Assembly: GCA_946800325.1 (NCBI GenBank)
Contig: OX326958.1
Coordinates: forward strand, 73,157,264-73,221,263
Reading direction: 5' to 3'
Length of the DNA: 64,000 nucleotides
From: Luzula sylvatica
Taxonomy: Eukaryota; Streptophyta; Magnoliopsida; Poales; Juncaceae
The notes under the pieces are model-generated. The model ran no database searches. It saw only the letters and a list, made by a program, of their open reading frames with translations, and was not told the origin of the DNA. Numbering within the stretch: position 1 is the first letter of the stretch; every line of letters begins with the position of its first letter. Position numbers and translations under genes: made by a program. Positions 25,785-38,683 of the stretch are shown here, piece after piece.

Positions 25785-27529
25785 GAAGACTAACACACAC
25801 TAAATTCAATTTTAACAAGAATTTCTTAAAAATGCAAAAAACCGAAGTTTAACACCTTCAAAATTTTCAATGAAGATATTTTTTTTTAAAAAATTTAAAA
25901 TTTAAGTGTAACACAAGGAAAATACTCAATTTTCATGTCGTACTCAAAATACTACGTAATTGAAGACTAACAAACACAAATTTCAAATTTTTTCAAAAAT
26001 TTCTTAAAAATGCAAAAACCGAAGTCAAACACCTTCATAAAATTTAATTATGATATTTTTTAAAAATATGTTAAAATTGAAGAGTAGCACAAGAAAAATA
26101 GTGAATTTTCATGTCGTACTCAAAATACTCAGTAATTGAAGACTAACACTCACAAATTTCATTTTTTTTCAAAAATGTCTTAAAAATGCGAAAACTGAAG
26201 TCACCTTCAAAAAATTAAATTAAGATATTATAAAAAATATGTTAAATTTGGAGTATAACACAAGCAAAATACTCAATTTTCATGTCGTACTCAAAATACT
26301 CCGTAATTGAAGACTAACACACACAAATTTCAATTTTTTAAAAAATGTCTTAATAATGCAAAAACTGAAGTGTAACACCTTAAAAAAATTAAATTATGAT
26401 ATTTTTTTAAAAATGTTAAAATTGAAGTATGACACAAGCAAAATACTCAATTTTCATGTCGTACTCCAAATACTACATAAATGAAGACTAACACACACAA
26501 ATTTCATTTTTGCAAAAAATTCTTAAAAATGCAAAAACAGAAGTCTAACACCTTCTAGAAATTAAATTATGATATTTTTTAAAAAACGTTCAAATTGAAG
26601 TATGACACAAGCAAAATACTCAATATTAATGTCGTACTCAAAATACTCCGTAAATGAAGACTAACACACGCAAATTTAATTTTTTCAAAAATTTATTAAA
26701 AATCTAAAAACTGTTGTTTAACACCATCAAAAAAATTCAAGTAAGATATTTTTTAAGAAATGTTAAAATTGAAGTATATCACAAGCAAAATACTCAATTT
26801 TCTTGCCGTACTGAAAATACTCCGCAATTGAAAACTAACACACACTAAATTCAATTTTAACAAGAATTTCTTAAAAATGCAAAAAACTGAAGTTTAACAC
26901 CTTCAAAATTTTCAATGAAGATATTTTTTTTTAAAAAATTTAAAATTTAAGTGTAACACAAGGAAAATACTCAATTTTCATGTCGTACTCAAAATACTAC
27001 GTAATTGAAGACTAACAAACACAAATTTCAAATTTTTTCAAAAATTTCTTAAAAATGCAAAAACCGAAGTCAAACACCTTCATAAAATTTAATTATGATA
27101 TTTTTTAAAAATATGTTAAAATTGAAGAGTAGCACAAGAAAAATAGTGAATTTTCATGTCGTACTCAAAATACTCAGTAATTGAAGACTAACACTCACAA
27201 ATTTCATTTTTTCAAAAATTTCTTAAAAATGCAAAAACAGAAGTCTAACACCTTCTAAAAATTAAATTATGATATTTTTTAAAAAACGTTCAAACTGAAG
27301 TATGACACAAGCAAAATACTCAATATTAATGTCGTACTCAAAATACTCCGTAAATGAGGACAAACACACGCAAATTTAATTTTTTCAAAAATTTATTAAA
27401 AATGTAAAAACTGTTGGTTAACACCATCAAAAAAATTCAAGTAAGATATTTTTTAAGAAATGTTAAAATTGAAGTATATCACAAGCAAAATACTCAATTT
27501 TCTTGCCGTACTGAAAATACTCCGCAATT
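25785..27529 (+). repeat. Decamer HOR, copy 1 (1,745 bp)
   Basis: Ten monomers. Diagnostic words include ACACAAGGAAAATAC, ACCGAAGTCAAACACC, AAATAGTGAATTTTC, GAAGTCACCTTC (a 4-base TAAC deletion in the E-type monomer, about 26,200) and ACACCTTCTAGAAATT. Each reappears 1,745 bp later. Internally, the shorter repeat of C-D-A-B gives 700 bp between the A anchors 26,541 and 27,241. Confidence 0.85.
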
Positions 27530-29274
27530 GAAAACTAACACACACTAAATTCAATTTTAACAAGAATTTCTTAAAAATGCAAAAAACTGAAGTTTAACAC
27601 CTTCAAAATTTTCAATGAAGATATTTTTTTTTAAAAAATTTAAAATTTAAGTGTAACACAAGGAAAATACTCAATTTTCATGTCGTACTCAAAATACTAC
27701 GTAATTGAAGACTAACAAACACAAATTTCAAATTTTTTCAAAAATTTCTTAAAAATGCAAAAACCGAAGTCAAACACCTTCATAAAATTTAATTATGATA
27801 TTTTTTAAAAATATGTTAAAATTGAAGAGTAGCACAAGAAAAATAGTGAATTTTCATGTCGTACTCAAAATACTCAGTAATTGAAGACTAACACTCACAA
27901 ATTTCATTTTTTTTCAAAAATGTCTTAAAAATGCGAAAACTGAAGTCACCTTCAAAAAATTAAATTAAGATATTATAAAAAATATGTTAAATTTGGAGTA
28001 TAACACAAGCAAAATACTCAATTTTCATGTCGTACTCAAAATACTCCGTAATTGAAGACTAACACACACAAATTTCAATTTTTTAAAAAATGTCTTAATA
28101 ATGCAAAAACTGAAGTGTAACACCTTAAAAAAATTAAATTATGATATTTTTTTAAAAATGTTAAAATTGAAGTATGACACAAGCAAAATACTCAATTTTC
28201 ATGTCGTACTCCAAATACTACATAAATGAAGACTAACACACACAAATTTCATTTTTGCAAAAAATTCTTAAAAATGCAAAAACAGAAGTCTAACACCTTC
28301 TAAAAATTAAATTATGATATTTTTTAAAAAACGTTCAAATTGAAGTATGACACAAGCAAAATACTCAATATTAATGTCGTACTCAAAATACTCCGTAAAT
28401 GAAGACTAACACACGCAAATTTAATTTTTTCAAAAATTTATTAAAAATCTAAAAACTGTTGTTTAACACCATCAAAAAAATTCAAGTAAGATATTTTTTA
28501 AGAAATGTTAAAATTGAAGTATATCACAAGCAAAATACTCAATTTTCTTGCCGTACTGAAAATACTCCGCAATTGAAAACTAACACACACTAAATTCAAT
28601 TTTAACAAGAATTTCTTAAAAATGCAAAAAACTGAAGTTTAACACCTTCAAAATTTTCAATGAAGATATTTTTTTTTAAAAAATTTAAAATTTAAGTGTA
28701 ACACAAGGAAAATACTCAATTTTCATGTCGTACTCAAAATACTACGTAATTGAAGACTAACAAACACAAATTTCAAATTTTTTCAAAAATTTCTTAAAAA
28801 TGCAAAAACCGAAGTCAAACACCTTCATAAAATTTAATTATGATATTTTTTAAAAATATGTTAAAATTGAAGAGTAGCACAAGAAAAATAGTGAATTTTC
28901 ATGTCGTACTCAAAATACTCAGTAATTGAAGACTAACACTCACAAATTTCATTTTTTCAAAAATTTCTTAAAAATGCAAAAACAGAAGTCTAACACCTTC
29001 TAAAAATTAAATTATGATATTTTTTAAAAAACGTTCAAATTGAAGTATGACACAAGCAAAATACTCAATATTAATGTCGTACTCAAAATACTCCGTAAAT
29101 GAGGACAAACACACGCAAATTTAATTTTTTCAAAAATTTATTAAAAATGTAAAAACTGTTGGTTAACACCATCAAAAAAATTCAAGTAAGATATTTTTTA
29201 AGAAATGTTAAAATTGAAGTATATCACAAGCAAAATACTCAATTTTCTTGCCGTACTGAAAATACTCCGCAATT
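27530..29274 (+). repeat. Decamer HOR, copy 2 (1,745 bp)
   Basis: This is a direct tandem copy of 25,785-27,529 (A anchors 28,286 and 28,986). Only a handful of single-base differences were seen, for example TTCTAAAAATT for TTCTAGAAATT, and CAAATTGAAG at about 29,038 for CAAACTGAAG at about 27,293. The near identity suggests a recent duplication. Confidence 0.85.
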
Positions 29275-30519
29275 GAAAACTAACATACACTAAATTCAAT
29301 TTTAACAAGAATTTCTTAAAAATGCAAAAAACTGAAGTTTAACACCTTCAAAATTTTCAATGAAGATATTTTTTTTTAAAAATTTTAAAATTTAAGTGTA
29401 ACACAAGCAAAATACTCAATTTTTATGTCGTACTTAGAATACTCCGTAATTGAAGACTAACAAACACAAATTTTAATTTTTTCAAAAATTTCTTAAAAAT
29501 GCAAAAACAGAAGTCCAACACTTTCAAAAAATTCAATTATGACATTTTTTAAAAATATGTTAAAATTGAAGAGTAGCGCAAGAAAAATACTCAATTTTCA
29601 TGTCGTACTCAAAATACTCAGTAATTGAAGACTAACACACAAATTACAATTTTTTTCAAAAATGTCTTAAAAATGCGAAAACTGAAGTCTAACACCTTCA
29701 AAAAATTAAATTAAGATATTATAAAAGAAATGTTAAATTTGGAGTATCACACAAGCAAAATACTCAATTTTCATGTCGTACTCAAAATACTCCGTAATTG
29801 AGGACTAACACACACAAATTTCAATTTTTAAAAAAATGTCTTAAAAATGCAAAAACTGAAGTCTAACAACTTCAAAAAATTAAATTATGATATTTTTTTA
29901 AAAATGTTAAAATTGAAGTATGACACAAGCAAAATACTCAATTTTCATGTCGTACTCAAAATACTACGTAAATGAAGACTAACACACACAAATTTTATTT
30001 TTTCAAAAATTACTTAAAAATGCAAAAACAGAAGTCTAACACCTTCAAAAAATTAAATTATGAAATTTTTTTTTAAAACGTTAAAATTGAAGTATGACAC
30101 AAGCAAAATACTCAATTTTGATGTCGTACTCAAAATACTCCGTAAATGAAGAATAACACAAACAAATTTCATTTTTTTTAAAATTTCATAAAAATGCAAA
30201 AACTGTTGTTTAACACCTTCAAAAAATTAAAATAAGATATTTTTTAAGAAATGTTAAAATTGAAGTATAACACAAGCAAAATACTCAATTTTCTGGTCGT
30301 ACTGAAAATACTCCGTAATTGAAAACTAACACACACTAAATTCAATTTTAACAATAATTTCTTAAAAATTCAAATAACTGAAGTTTAACACCTTCAAAAT
30401 TTTCAATGAAGATATTTTTTTTAAAAATTTTAAAATTTAAGTTTAACACAAGGAAAATACTCAATTTTCATGTCGTACTCAAAATACTACGTAATTGAAG
30501 ACTAACAAACACAAATTTC

Positions 30520-30557
30520 AAATTTTTTCAAAAATTTCAAATTTTTTCAAAAATTTC
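30520..30557 (+). repeat. 19-bp tandem micro-duplication inside a D monomer
   Basis: The word AAATTTTTTCAAAAATTTC occurs twice back to back. Neighbouring D monomers (for example at about 25,985, 27,030 and 28,770) have it once. It lengthens one first sub-unit by 19 bases and is consistent with replication slippage in A/T tracts. Confidence 0.85.
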
Positions 30558-33500
30558 TTAAAAATGCAAAAACCGAAGTCAAACACCTTCATAAAATTTA
30601 ATTATGATATTTTCTAAAAATATGTTAAAATTGAAGAGTAGCACAAGAAAAATAGTGAATTTTCATGTCGTACTCAAAATACTCAGTAATTGAAGACTAA
30701 CACACACAAATTTCATTTTTTTTCAGAAATGTCTTAAAAATGCAAAAACTGAAGTCACCTTCAAAAAACTAAATTAAGATATTATAAAAAATATGTTAAA
30801 TTTGGAGTATAACACAAGCAAAATACTCAATTTTGATGTCGTACTCAAAATACTCCGTAATTGAAGACTAACACACACAAATTTCAATTTTTTAAAAAAT
30901 GTCTTAATAATGCAAAAACTGAAGTGTAACACCTTAAAAAAAATTAAATTATGATATTTTTTTAAAAACGTTAAAATTGAAGTATGACACAAGCAAAATA
31001 CTCAATTTTCATGTCGTACTCCAAATACTACATAAATGAAGACTAACACACACAAATTTCATTTTTTGAAAAATTTCTTGAAAATGCAAAAACATAAGTC
31101 TAACACCTTCTAAAAATTAAATTATGATATTTTTTAAAAAACGTTCAAATTGAAGTATGACACAAGCAAAATACTCAATTTTAATGTCGTACTCAAAATA
31201 CTCCGTAAATGAAGACTAACACACGCAAATTTAATTTTTTCAAAAATTTATTAAAAATGCAAAAACTGTTGTTTAACACCATCAAAAAAATTCAAGTAAG
31301 ATATTTTTTTAAGAAATGTTAAAATTGAAGTATAACACAAGCAAAATACTCAATTTTCTTGTCGTACTGAAAATACTCCGTAATTAAAAACTAACACACA
31401 CTAAATTCAATTTTAACAAGAATTTCTTAAAAATGCAAAAAACTGAAGTTTAACACCTTCAAAATTTTCAATGAAGATATTTTTTTTTAAAAATTTTAAA
31501 ATTTAAGTGTAACACAAGCAAAATACTTAATTTTTATGTCGTACTTAAAATACTCCGTAATTGAAGACTAACAAACACAAATTTTAATTTTTTCAAAATT
31601 TTTTGAAAAATGCAAAAACAGAAGTCAAACACCTTCAAAAAATTCAATTATGACATTTTTAAAAAATATGTTAAAATGGAAGAGTAGAACAAGAAAAATA
31701 CTCAATTTTTATGTCGTACTCAAAATATTTAGTAATTGAAGACTAACACACACAAATTTAATTTTTTTTTCAAAAATGTCTTAAAAATGCAAAAACTGAT
31801 GTCTAACACCATCAAAAAATTAAATTAAGATATTATAAAAAATATGTTAAATTTGGAGTATAACACAAGCAAAATACTCAATTTTCATGTCGTACTCAAA
31901 ATACTCCGTAATTGAAGACTAACACACACAAATTTCATTTTTTTTTAATTTTCTTAAAAATGCAAAAACTGTTGTTTAACATCTTCAAAAAATTCAAATA
32001 ATATATTTTTTACGAAATGTTAAAATTGAAGTATAACACAATCAAAATACTCGATTTTCATGTCGTACTGAGAATACTCCGTAATTGAAAACTAACACTC
32101 ACTAAATTCAATTTTAACAAAAATTTCTTAAAAATGCAAAAACTGAAGTTTAACACCATTGAAAATTTCAATGAAGATTTTTTTTTTTAAAATGTTAAAA
32201 TTTAAGTGTAACACAAGCAAAATACTCAATTTTCATATCGTACTTAAAATACTCCGTAATTGAAGACTAACAAACACAAATTTATATTTTTTCTAAAATT
32301 TCTTAAAAATGCAAAAACAGAAGTCAGACACCTTCAAAAAATACAATTATGATATTTTTTAAAAATATGTTAAAATTGAAGAGTAGCGCAAGAAAAATAC
32401 TCAATTTTCATGTCGTACTCAAAATAATCAGTAATTGAAGACTAACACACAAATTTCAATTTTTTTCAAAAATGTCTTAAAAATGCGAAAATTGAAGTCT
32501 AACACCTTCAAAAAATATTAAATTAAGATATTATTAAAAAAATTTTAAATTTGGAGTATAACACAAGCAAAATACTCAATTTTCATGTCGTACTGAAAAT
32601 ACTCCGTAATTGAGGACTAACTCACACAAATTTCAATTTTCTCAAAAATGTCTTAAAAATGCAAAAACTGAAGTCTAACACCTTCAAAAAATTAAATTGT
32701 GATATTTTTTTGAAAACGTTAAACTTGAAGTATGACACAAGCAAAATACTCAATTTTCATGTCGTACTCAAAATACTACGTAAATGAAGACTAACACACA
32801 CAAATTTAATTTTTTCAAAAATTGCTTAAAAATGCAAAAACAGAAGTCTAACACCTTCAAAAAATTAAATTATGATATTTTTTTAAAAACGTTAAAATTG
32901 AAGTATGACACAAGCAAAATACTCAATTTTAATGTCATACTCAAAATACTCCGTAAATGAAGACTAAGACACACAAATTTCATTTGTTTTTAATTTCTTA
33001 AAAATGAAAAAACAGTTGTTTAACACCTTCAAAAAATTCAAATAATATATTTTTTAAGAAATGTTAAAATTGAAGTATAACACAATCAAAATACTAAATT
33101 TTCATGTCGTACTGAAAATACTCCGTAATTGAAAACTAACACACACTAAATTCAATTTTAACAAAAATTTCTTAAAAATGCAAAAACTGAAGTTTAAGAC
33201 CTTCGAAAATTTCAATGAAGATATTTTTTTTAAAAAATGTTAAAATTTTAGTATAACACAAGCAAAATACTCAATTTTCATGTCGTACTTAAAATACTCC
33301 GTAATTGAAGACTAACAAACACAAATTTCAATTTTTTCTAAAATTTCTTAAAAATGCAAAAACAGAAGTCAGACACCTGCAAAAAAATTCAATTATGATA
33401 TTTTTAAAAATATGTTAAAATTGAAGAGTAGCGCAAGAAAAATACTCAATTTTCATGTCGTACTCAAAATACTCAGTAATTGAAGACTAACACACAAATT

Positions 33501-33837
33501 ACAATTTTTTTCAAAAATGTCTTAAAAATGCGAAAACTGAAGTCTAACACCTTCAAAAAATTAAATTAAGATATTATAAAAGAAATGTTAAATTTGGAGT
33601 ATCAGACAAGCAAAATACTCAATTTTCATGTCGTACTCAAAATACTCCGTAATTGAGGACTAACACACACAAATTTCAATTTTTAAAAAAATGTCTTAAA
33701 AATTCAAAAACTGAAGTCTAACACCTTCAAAAAATTAAATTATGATATTTTTTTAAAAATGTGAAAATTGAAGTATGACACAAGCAAAATACTCAATTTT
33801 CATGTCGTACTCAAAATACTACGTAAATGAAGACTAA

Positions 33838-33960
33838 CACAAACAAATTTTATTTTTTCAAAAATTTCTTAAAAATGCAAAAACAGAAGTCTAACACCTT
33901 CAAAAAAAATATGTTAAAATTGAAGAGTAGCACAAGAAAAATACTCAATTTTCTTGTCGT
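33838..33960 (+). repeat. Chimeric A/D monomer with ~20-bp deletion
   Basis: The first half is class A (ACAGAAGTCTAACACCTTC), then the sequence passes through CAAAAAAAATATG directly into the class D ending (GAAGAGTAGCACAAG). About 20 bases of the middle sub-unit are missing, and B and C are skipped. The join falls in an A-rich run shared by both classes, as expected for an unequal exchange. Confidence 0.75.
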
Positions 33961-34155
33961 ACTCAAAATACTCAGTAATTGAATACTAACACACACAAAT
34001 TTCAATTCTTTTAAAAAATGTCTTAAAAATGCAAAGACTGAAGTCTAACACCTTCAAAAAATTAAAAAAAGATATTATAAAAATAATGTTAAATTTGGAG
34101 TATAACACAAGCAAAATACTCAATTTTCATGTCGTACTCAAAATACTCCATGATT

Positions 34156-37100
34156 GAGGACTAACACACACAAATTTCATTTTTTCAAAAATTTCTAAAA
34201 AATTCAAAAACAGAAGTCTAACACCTTCAAAAAAATTAAATAATGATATTTTTAAAAAAATTTTAAAATTGAAGTATGACACAAGCAAAATACTCAATTT
34301 TCATTCCGCAATTAAAATACTCCGTAAATGAAGACTAACAAACACAAATTTCATTTTTTCAAAAATTTCTTAAAAATGCAAAAACTGTTGTTTAACATCT
34401 TCAAAAAATTCAAATAAGATATTTTTTAAGAAATGTTAAAATCGAAGTATAACACAAGCAAAATACTCAATTTTCATGTCGTACGGAAAATACACCTTAA
34501 TTGAAAACTAACACACACTAACTTCAATTTTAACAAAAAAATTTTAAAAATGAAAAAACTGAAGTTCGACACCCTAAAAAATTTCAATGAAGATATTTTT
34601 TTTAAATGTTAAAATCGAAGTTTAACACAAGCAAAATACTCAATTTTCATGTCGTACTTAAAATACTCCGTAATTGAAGACTAACAAACACAAATTTCAA
34701 TTTTTTCTAAAATTTCATTAAAATCCAAAAACAGAAGTCAAACACCTTCAAAAAATTCAATTATGATATTTTTTAAAAATATGTTAAAACTGAAGAGTAG
34801 CACAAGAAAAATACACAATTTTCATGTCGTACTCTAAATACTCAGTAATTGAAGACTAACACACACAAATTTCAATTTTTTTTCAAAAATGTCTTAAAAA
34901 TGCAAAAACTGAAGTCTAACACCTTCAAAAAATTAAATTGAGATATTATTAAAAAAAATTTAAATTTGGAGTATAACACAAGCTAAATAATAAATTTTCA
35001 TGTCGTACTCAAAATACTCCATGATTGAGGACTAACACACACAAATTTCATTTTTTCAAAAATTTCTAAAAAATGCAAAAAACAGAAGTCTAACACCTTC
35101 AAAAAATTAAATAATGATATTTTTTAAAATTTTTTAAAATTGAAGTATGACACAAGCAAAATACTCAATTTTCATTCCGCACTTAAAATACTCCGTAAAT
35201 GAAGACTAACAAACACAAATTTCATTTTTTCAAAAATTTCTTAAAAATGCAAAAACTGTTGTTTAACACCTTCAAAAAATTCAAATAAGATATTTTTTAA
35301 GAAATGTTAAAATCGAAGTATAACACAAGCAAAATACTCAATTTTCATGTCGTACGGAAAATACACCGTAATTGAAAACAAACACACACTAACTTCAATT
35401 TTAACAAAAAAATTTTAGAAATGAAAAAACTGAAGTTCGACACCCTAAAAAATTTCAATGAAGATATTTTTTTTAAATGTTAAAATCGAAGTTTAACACA
35501 AGCAATATACTCAATTTTCATGTCGTACTTAAAATACTCCGTAATTGAAGACTAACAAAAACAAATTTCAATTTTTTCTAAAATTTCATTAAAATCCAAA
35601 AACAGAAGTCAAACACCTTCAAAAAATTCAATTATGATATTTTTTTAAAATATGTTAAAATTGAAGAGTAGCACAAGAAAAATACTCAATTTTCATGTCG
35701 TACTCTAAATACTCAGTAATTGAAGACTAACACACACAAATTTCAATTTTTTTCAAAAATGTCTTAAAAATGCAAAAACTGAAGTCTAACACCTTCAAAA
35801 AATAAAATTGAGATATTATTAAAAAAAATTTAAATTTGGAGTATAACACAAGCTAAATAATCAATTTTGATGTCGTACTCAAAATACTCCGTAATTGAGG
35901 ACTAACACACACAAATTTCAATTTTAAAAAAAATGTCTTAAAAATTCAAAAACTGAAGTCTAACACCTTCAAAAAATTAAATTATGATATTTTTTTAAAA
36001 ATGTGAAAATTGAAGTATGACACAAGCAAAATACTCAATTTTCATGTCGTACTCAAAATATTACGTAAATGAAGACTAACACACACAAATTTTATTTTTT
36101 CAAAACATTTTTAAAAATGCAAAAACAGAAGTCTAACACCTTCAAAAAATTAAATTATGAAATTTTTTTAAAACGTTAAAATTGAAGTATGACACAAGAA
36201 AAATACTCAATTTTGATGTCTTACTCAAAATACTCCTTAAATGAAGACTAACACAAACAAATTTCATTTTTTTTAAAATTTCTTAAAAATGCAAAAACTG
36301 ATGTTTAACACCTTCAAAAAATTAAAATAGGATATTTTTTAAGAAATGTTAAAATTGAAGTATAACACAAGCAAAATACTCAATTTTCTTGTCGTACTGA
36401 AAATACTCCGTAATTGAAAACTAACACACACTAAATTCAATTTTAAAAAGAATTTCTTAAAAATGCAAAAAACTGAAGTTTAACACCTTCAAAATTTTCA
36501 ATGAAGATATTTTTTTTTAAAAATTTTAAAATTTAAGTGTAACACAAGGAAAATACTCAATTTTCATGTCGTACTCAAAATACTACGTAATTGAAGACTA
36601 ACAAACACAAATTTCATTTTTTTTCAAAAATTTCTTAAAAATGCAAAAACCGAAGTCAAACACCTTCATAAAATTTAATTATGATATTTTTTAAAAATAT
36701 GTTCAAATTGAAGAGTAGCACAAGAAAAATACTCAATTTTCATGTCGTACTCAAAATACTCAGTAATTGATGACTAACACACACAAATTTCAATTCTTTT
36801 CAAAAATGTCTTAAAAATGCAAAGACTGAAGTCTAACACCTTCAAAAAATTAAATAAAGATATTATAAAAATAATGTTAAATTTGGAGTATAACACAAGC
36901 AAAATACTCAATTTTCATGTCGTACTCAAAATACTCCATGATTGAGGACTAACACACACAAATTTCATTTTTTCAAAAATTTCTAAAAAATGCAAAAACA
37001 GAAGTCTAACACCTTCAAAAAATTAAATAATGATATTTTTTAAAAAATTTTAAAATTGAAGTATGACACAAGCAAAATACTCAATTTTCATTCCGCACTT

Positions 37101-38683
37101 AAAATACTCCGTAAATGAAGACTAACAAACACAAATTTCATTTTTTCAAAAATTTCTTAAAAATGCAAAAACTGTTGTTTAACACCTTCAAAAAATTCAA
37201 ATAAGATATTTTTTAAGAAAGGTTAAAATCGAAGTATAACACAAGCAAAGTACTCAATTTTCATGTCGTACGGAAAATACTCCGTAATTGAAAACTAACA
37301 CACACTAACTTCAATTTTAACAAAAAAATTTTAAAAATGAAAAAACTGAAGTTCGACCCCCTAAAAAATTTCAATGAAGATATTTTTTTAAAATGTTAAA
37401 ATTGAAGTGTAACACAAGCAAAATACTCAATTTTCATGTCGTACTTAAAATACTGCGTAATTGAAGACTAACAAACACAAATTTCAATTTTTTCTAAAAT
37501 TTCATTAAAATCCAAAAACAGAAGTCAAACACCTTCAAAAATTCAATTATGATATTTTTTAAAAATGTGTTAAAATTGAAGAGTAGCACAAGAAAAATAC
37601 TCAATTTTCATGTCGTACTCTAAATACTCAGTAATTGAAGACTAACACACACAAATTTCAATTTTTTTCAAAAATGTCTTAAAAATGCTAAAACTGAAGT
37701 CTAACACCTTCAAAAAATTAAATTAAGATATTATTAAAAAAAATTTAAATTTGGAGTATAACACAAGCTAAATAATCAATTTTCATGTCGTACTCAAAAT
37801 ACTCCGTAATTGAGGACTAACACACACAAATTTCAATTTTTTTCAAAAATGTCGTAAAATGCAAAAACTGAAGTCTAACACCTTCAAAAAATTAAATTAT
37901 GATATATTTTTAAAAACGTTAAAATTGAAGTATGACACAAACAAAACACTCAATTTTCATGTCGTACTCAAAATACTCCGTAAATGAAGACTAACACACA
38001 CAAATTTCATTTTTTCAAAAATTTCTTAAAAATGCAAAAACTGTTGTTTAACACCTTCAAAAAAATTCAAATAAGGTATATTTAAGAAATGTTAAAATTG
38101 AAGTATAACACAAGAAAAATACTCAATTTTCATGTGGTACTGAAAATACTCCGTAATTGAAAACTAACACACACTAAATTCAATTTTAACAAAAATTTCT
38201 TAAAAATGCAAAAACTGAAGTTTAACACCTTAAAAAATTTCAACGAAGACATTTTTTTTTATAATATTAAAATTTAAGTGTAACACAAGCAAAATACTCA
38301 ATTTTCATATCGTACTCAAAATACTCCGTAATTGAAGTCTAACAAACACAAACTTCAATTTTTTCAAAGATTTCTTAAAAATGCAAAAACAGAAGTCAAA
38401 CACCTTCAAAAAATTCAATTATGATATTTTTTAAAAATATGTTAAAATTGAAGAGTAGAAGAAGAAAAATACTCAATTTTCATGTCGTACTCAAAATACT
38501 CCGTAATTGAAGACTAACACACACAAATTTCAATTTTTTTCAAAAATGTCTTAAAAATGCAAAAACTGAAGTCTAACACCTTCAAAAAATTAAATTAAGA
38601 TATTATTAAAAAAAATTTTAATTTGGAGTATAACTCAAGCTAAATAATCAATTTTCATGTCGTACTCAAAATACTCCATGATT
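34156..38683 (+). repeat. 26-monomer HOR, copy 1 (4,528 bp)
   Basis: The class order is (A-B-C-D-E)(A-B-C-D-E-F)(A-B-C-D-E)(A-B-C-D-E-F)(B-C-D-E): five incomplete or complete turns of the hexamer cycle. The A monomers that follow E are introduced by CTCCATGATTGAGG (34,148, 35,019, 36,936). Several A-to-B boundaries carry CATTCCGCA in place of CATGTCGTAC. The C monomers have CTGAAGTTCGACACCC. The identical order returns at 38,684. Confidence 0.88.

Larger units (their letters stand above)
29275..34155 (+). repeat. Diverged monomer stretch without clear large HOR
   Basis: About 28 monomers in recognisable A-F classes but with many private substitutions and no tandem large unit that I could define. 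It contains a second GAAGTCACCTTC E-type variant at about 30,754, a 19-bp micro-duplication near 30,520, a mosaic segment at 32,612-33,480 related to 23-25 kb, and a chimeric monomer at 33,900. A 72-codon reverse-strand open frame at 30,774-30,992 is satellite sequence and not a gene. Confidence 0.75.

Noticed and set aside
30774..30992. 72-codon reverse-strand open frame
   Set aside because: Chance frame in satellite DNA; the same region of neighbouring copies is interrupted by stops and no domain is recognisable.
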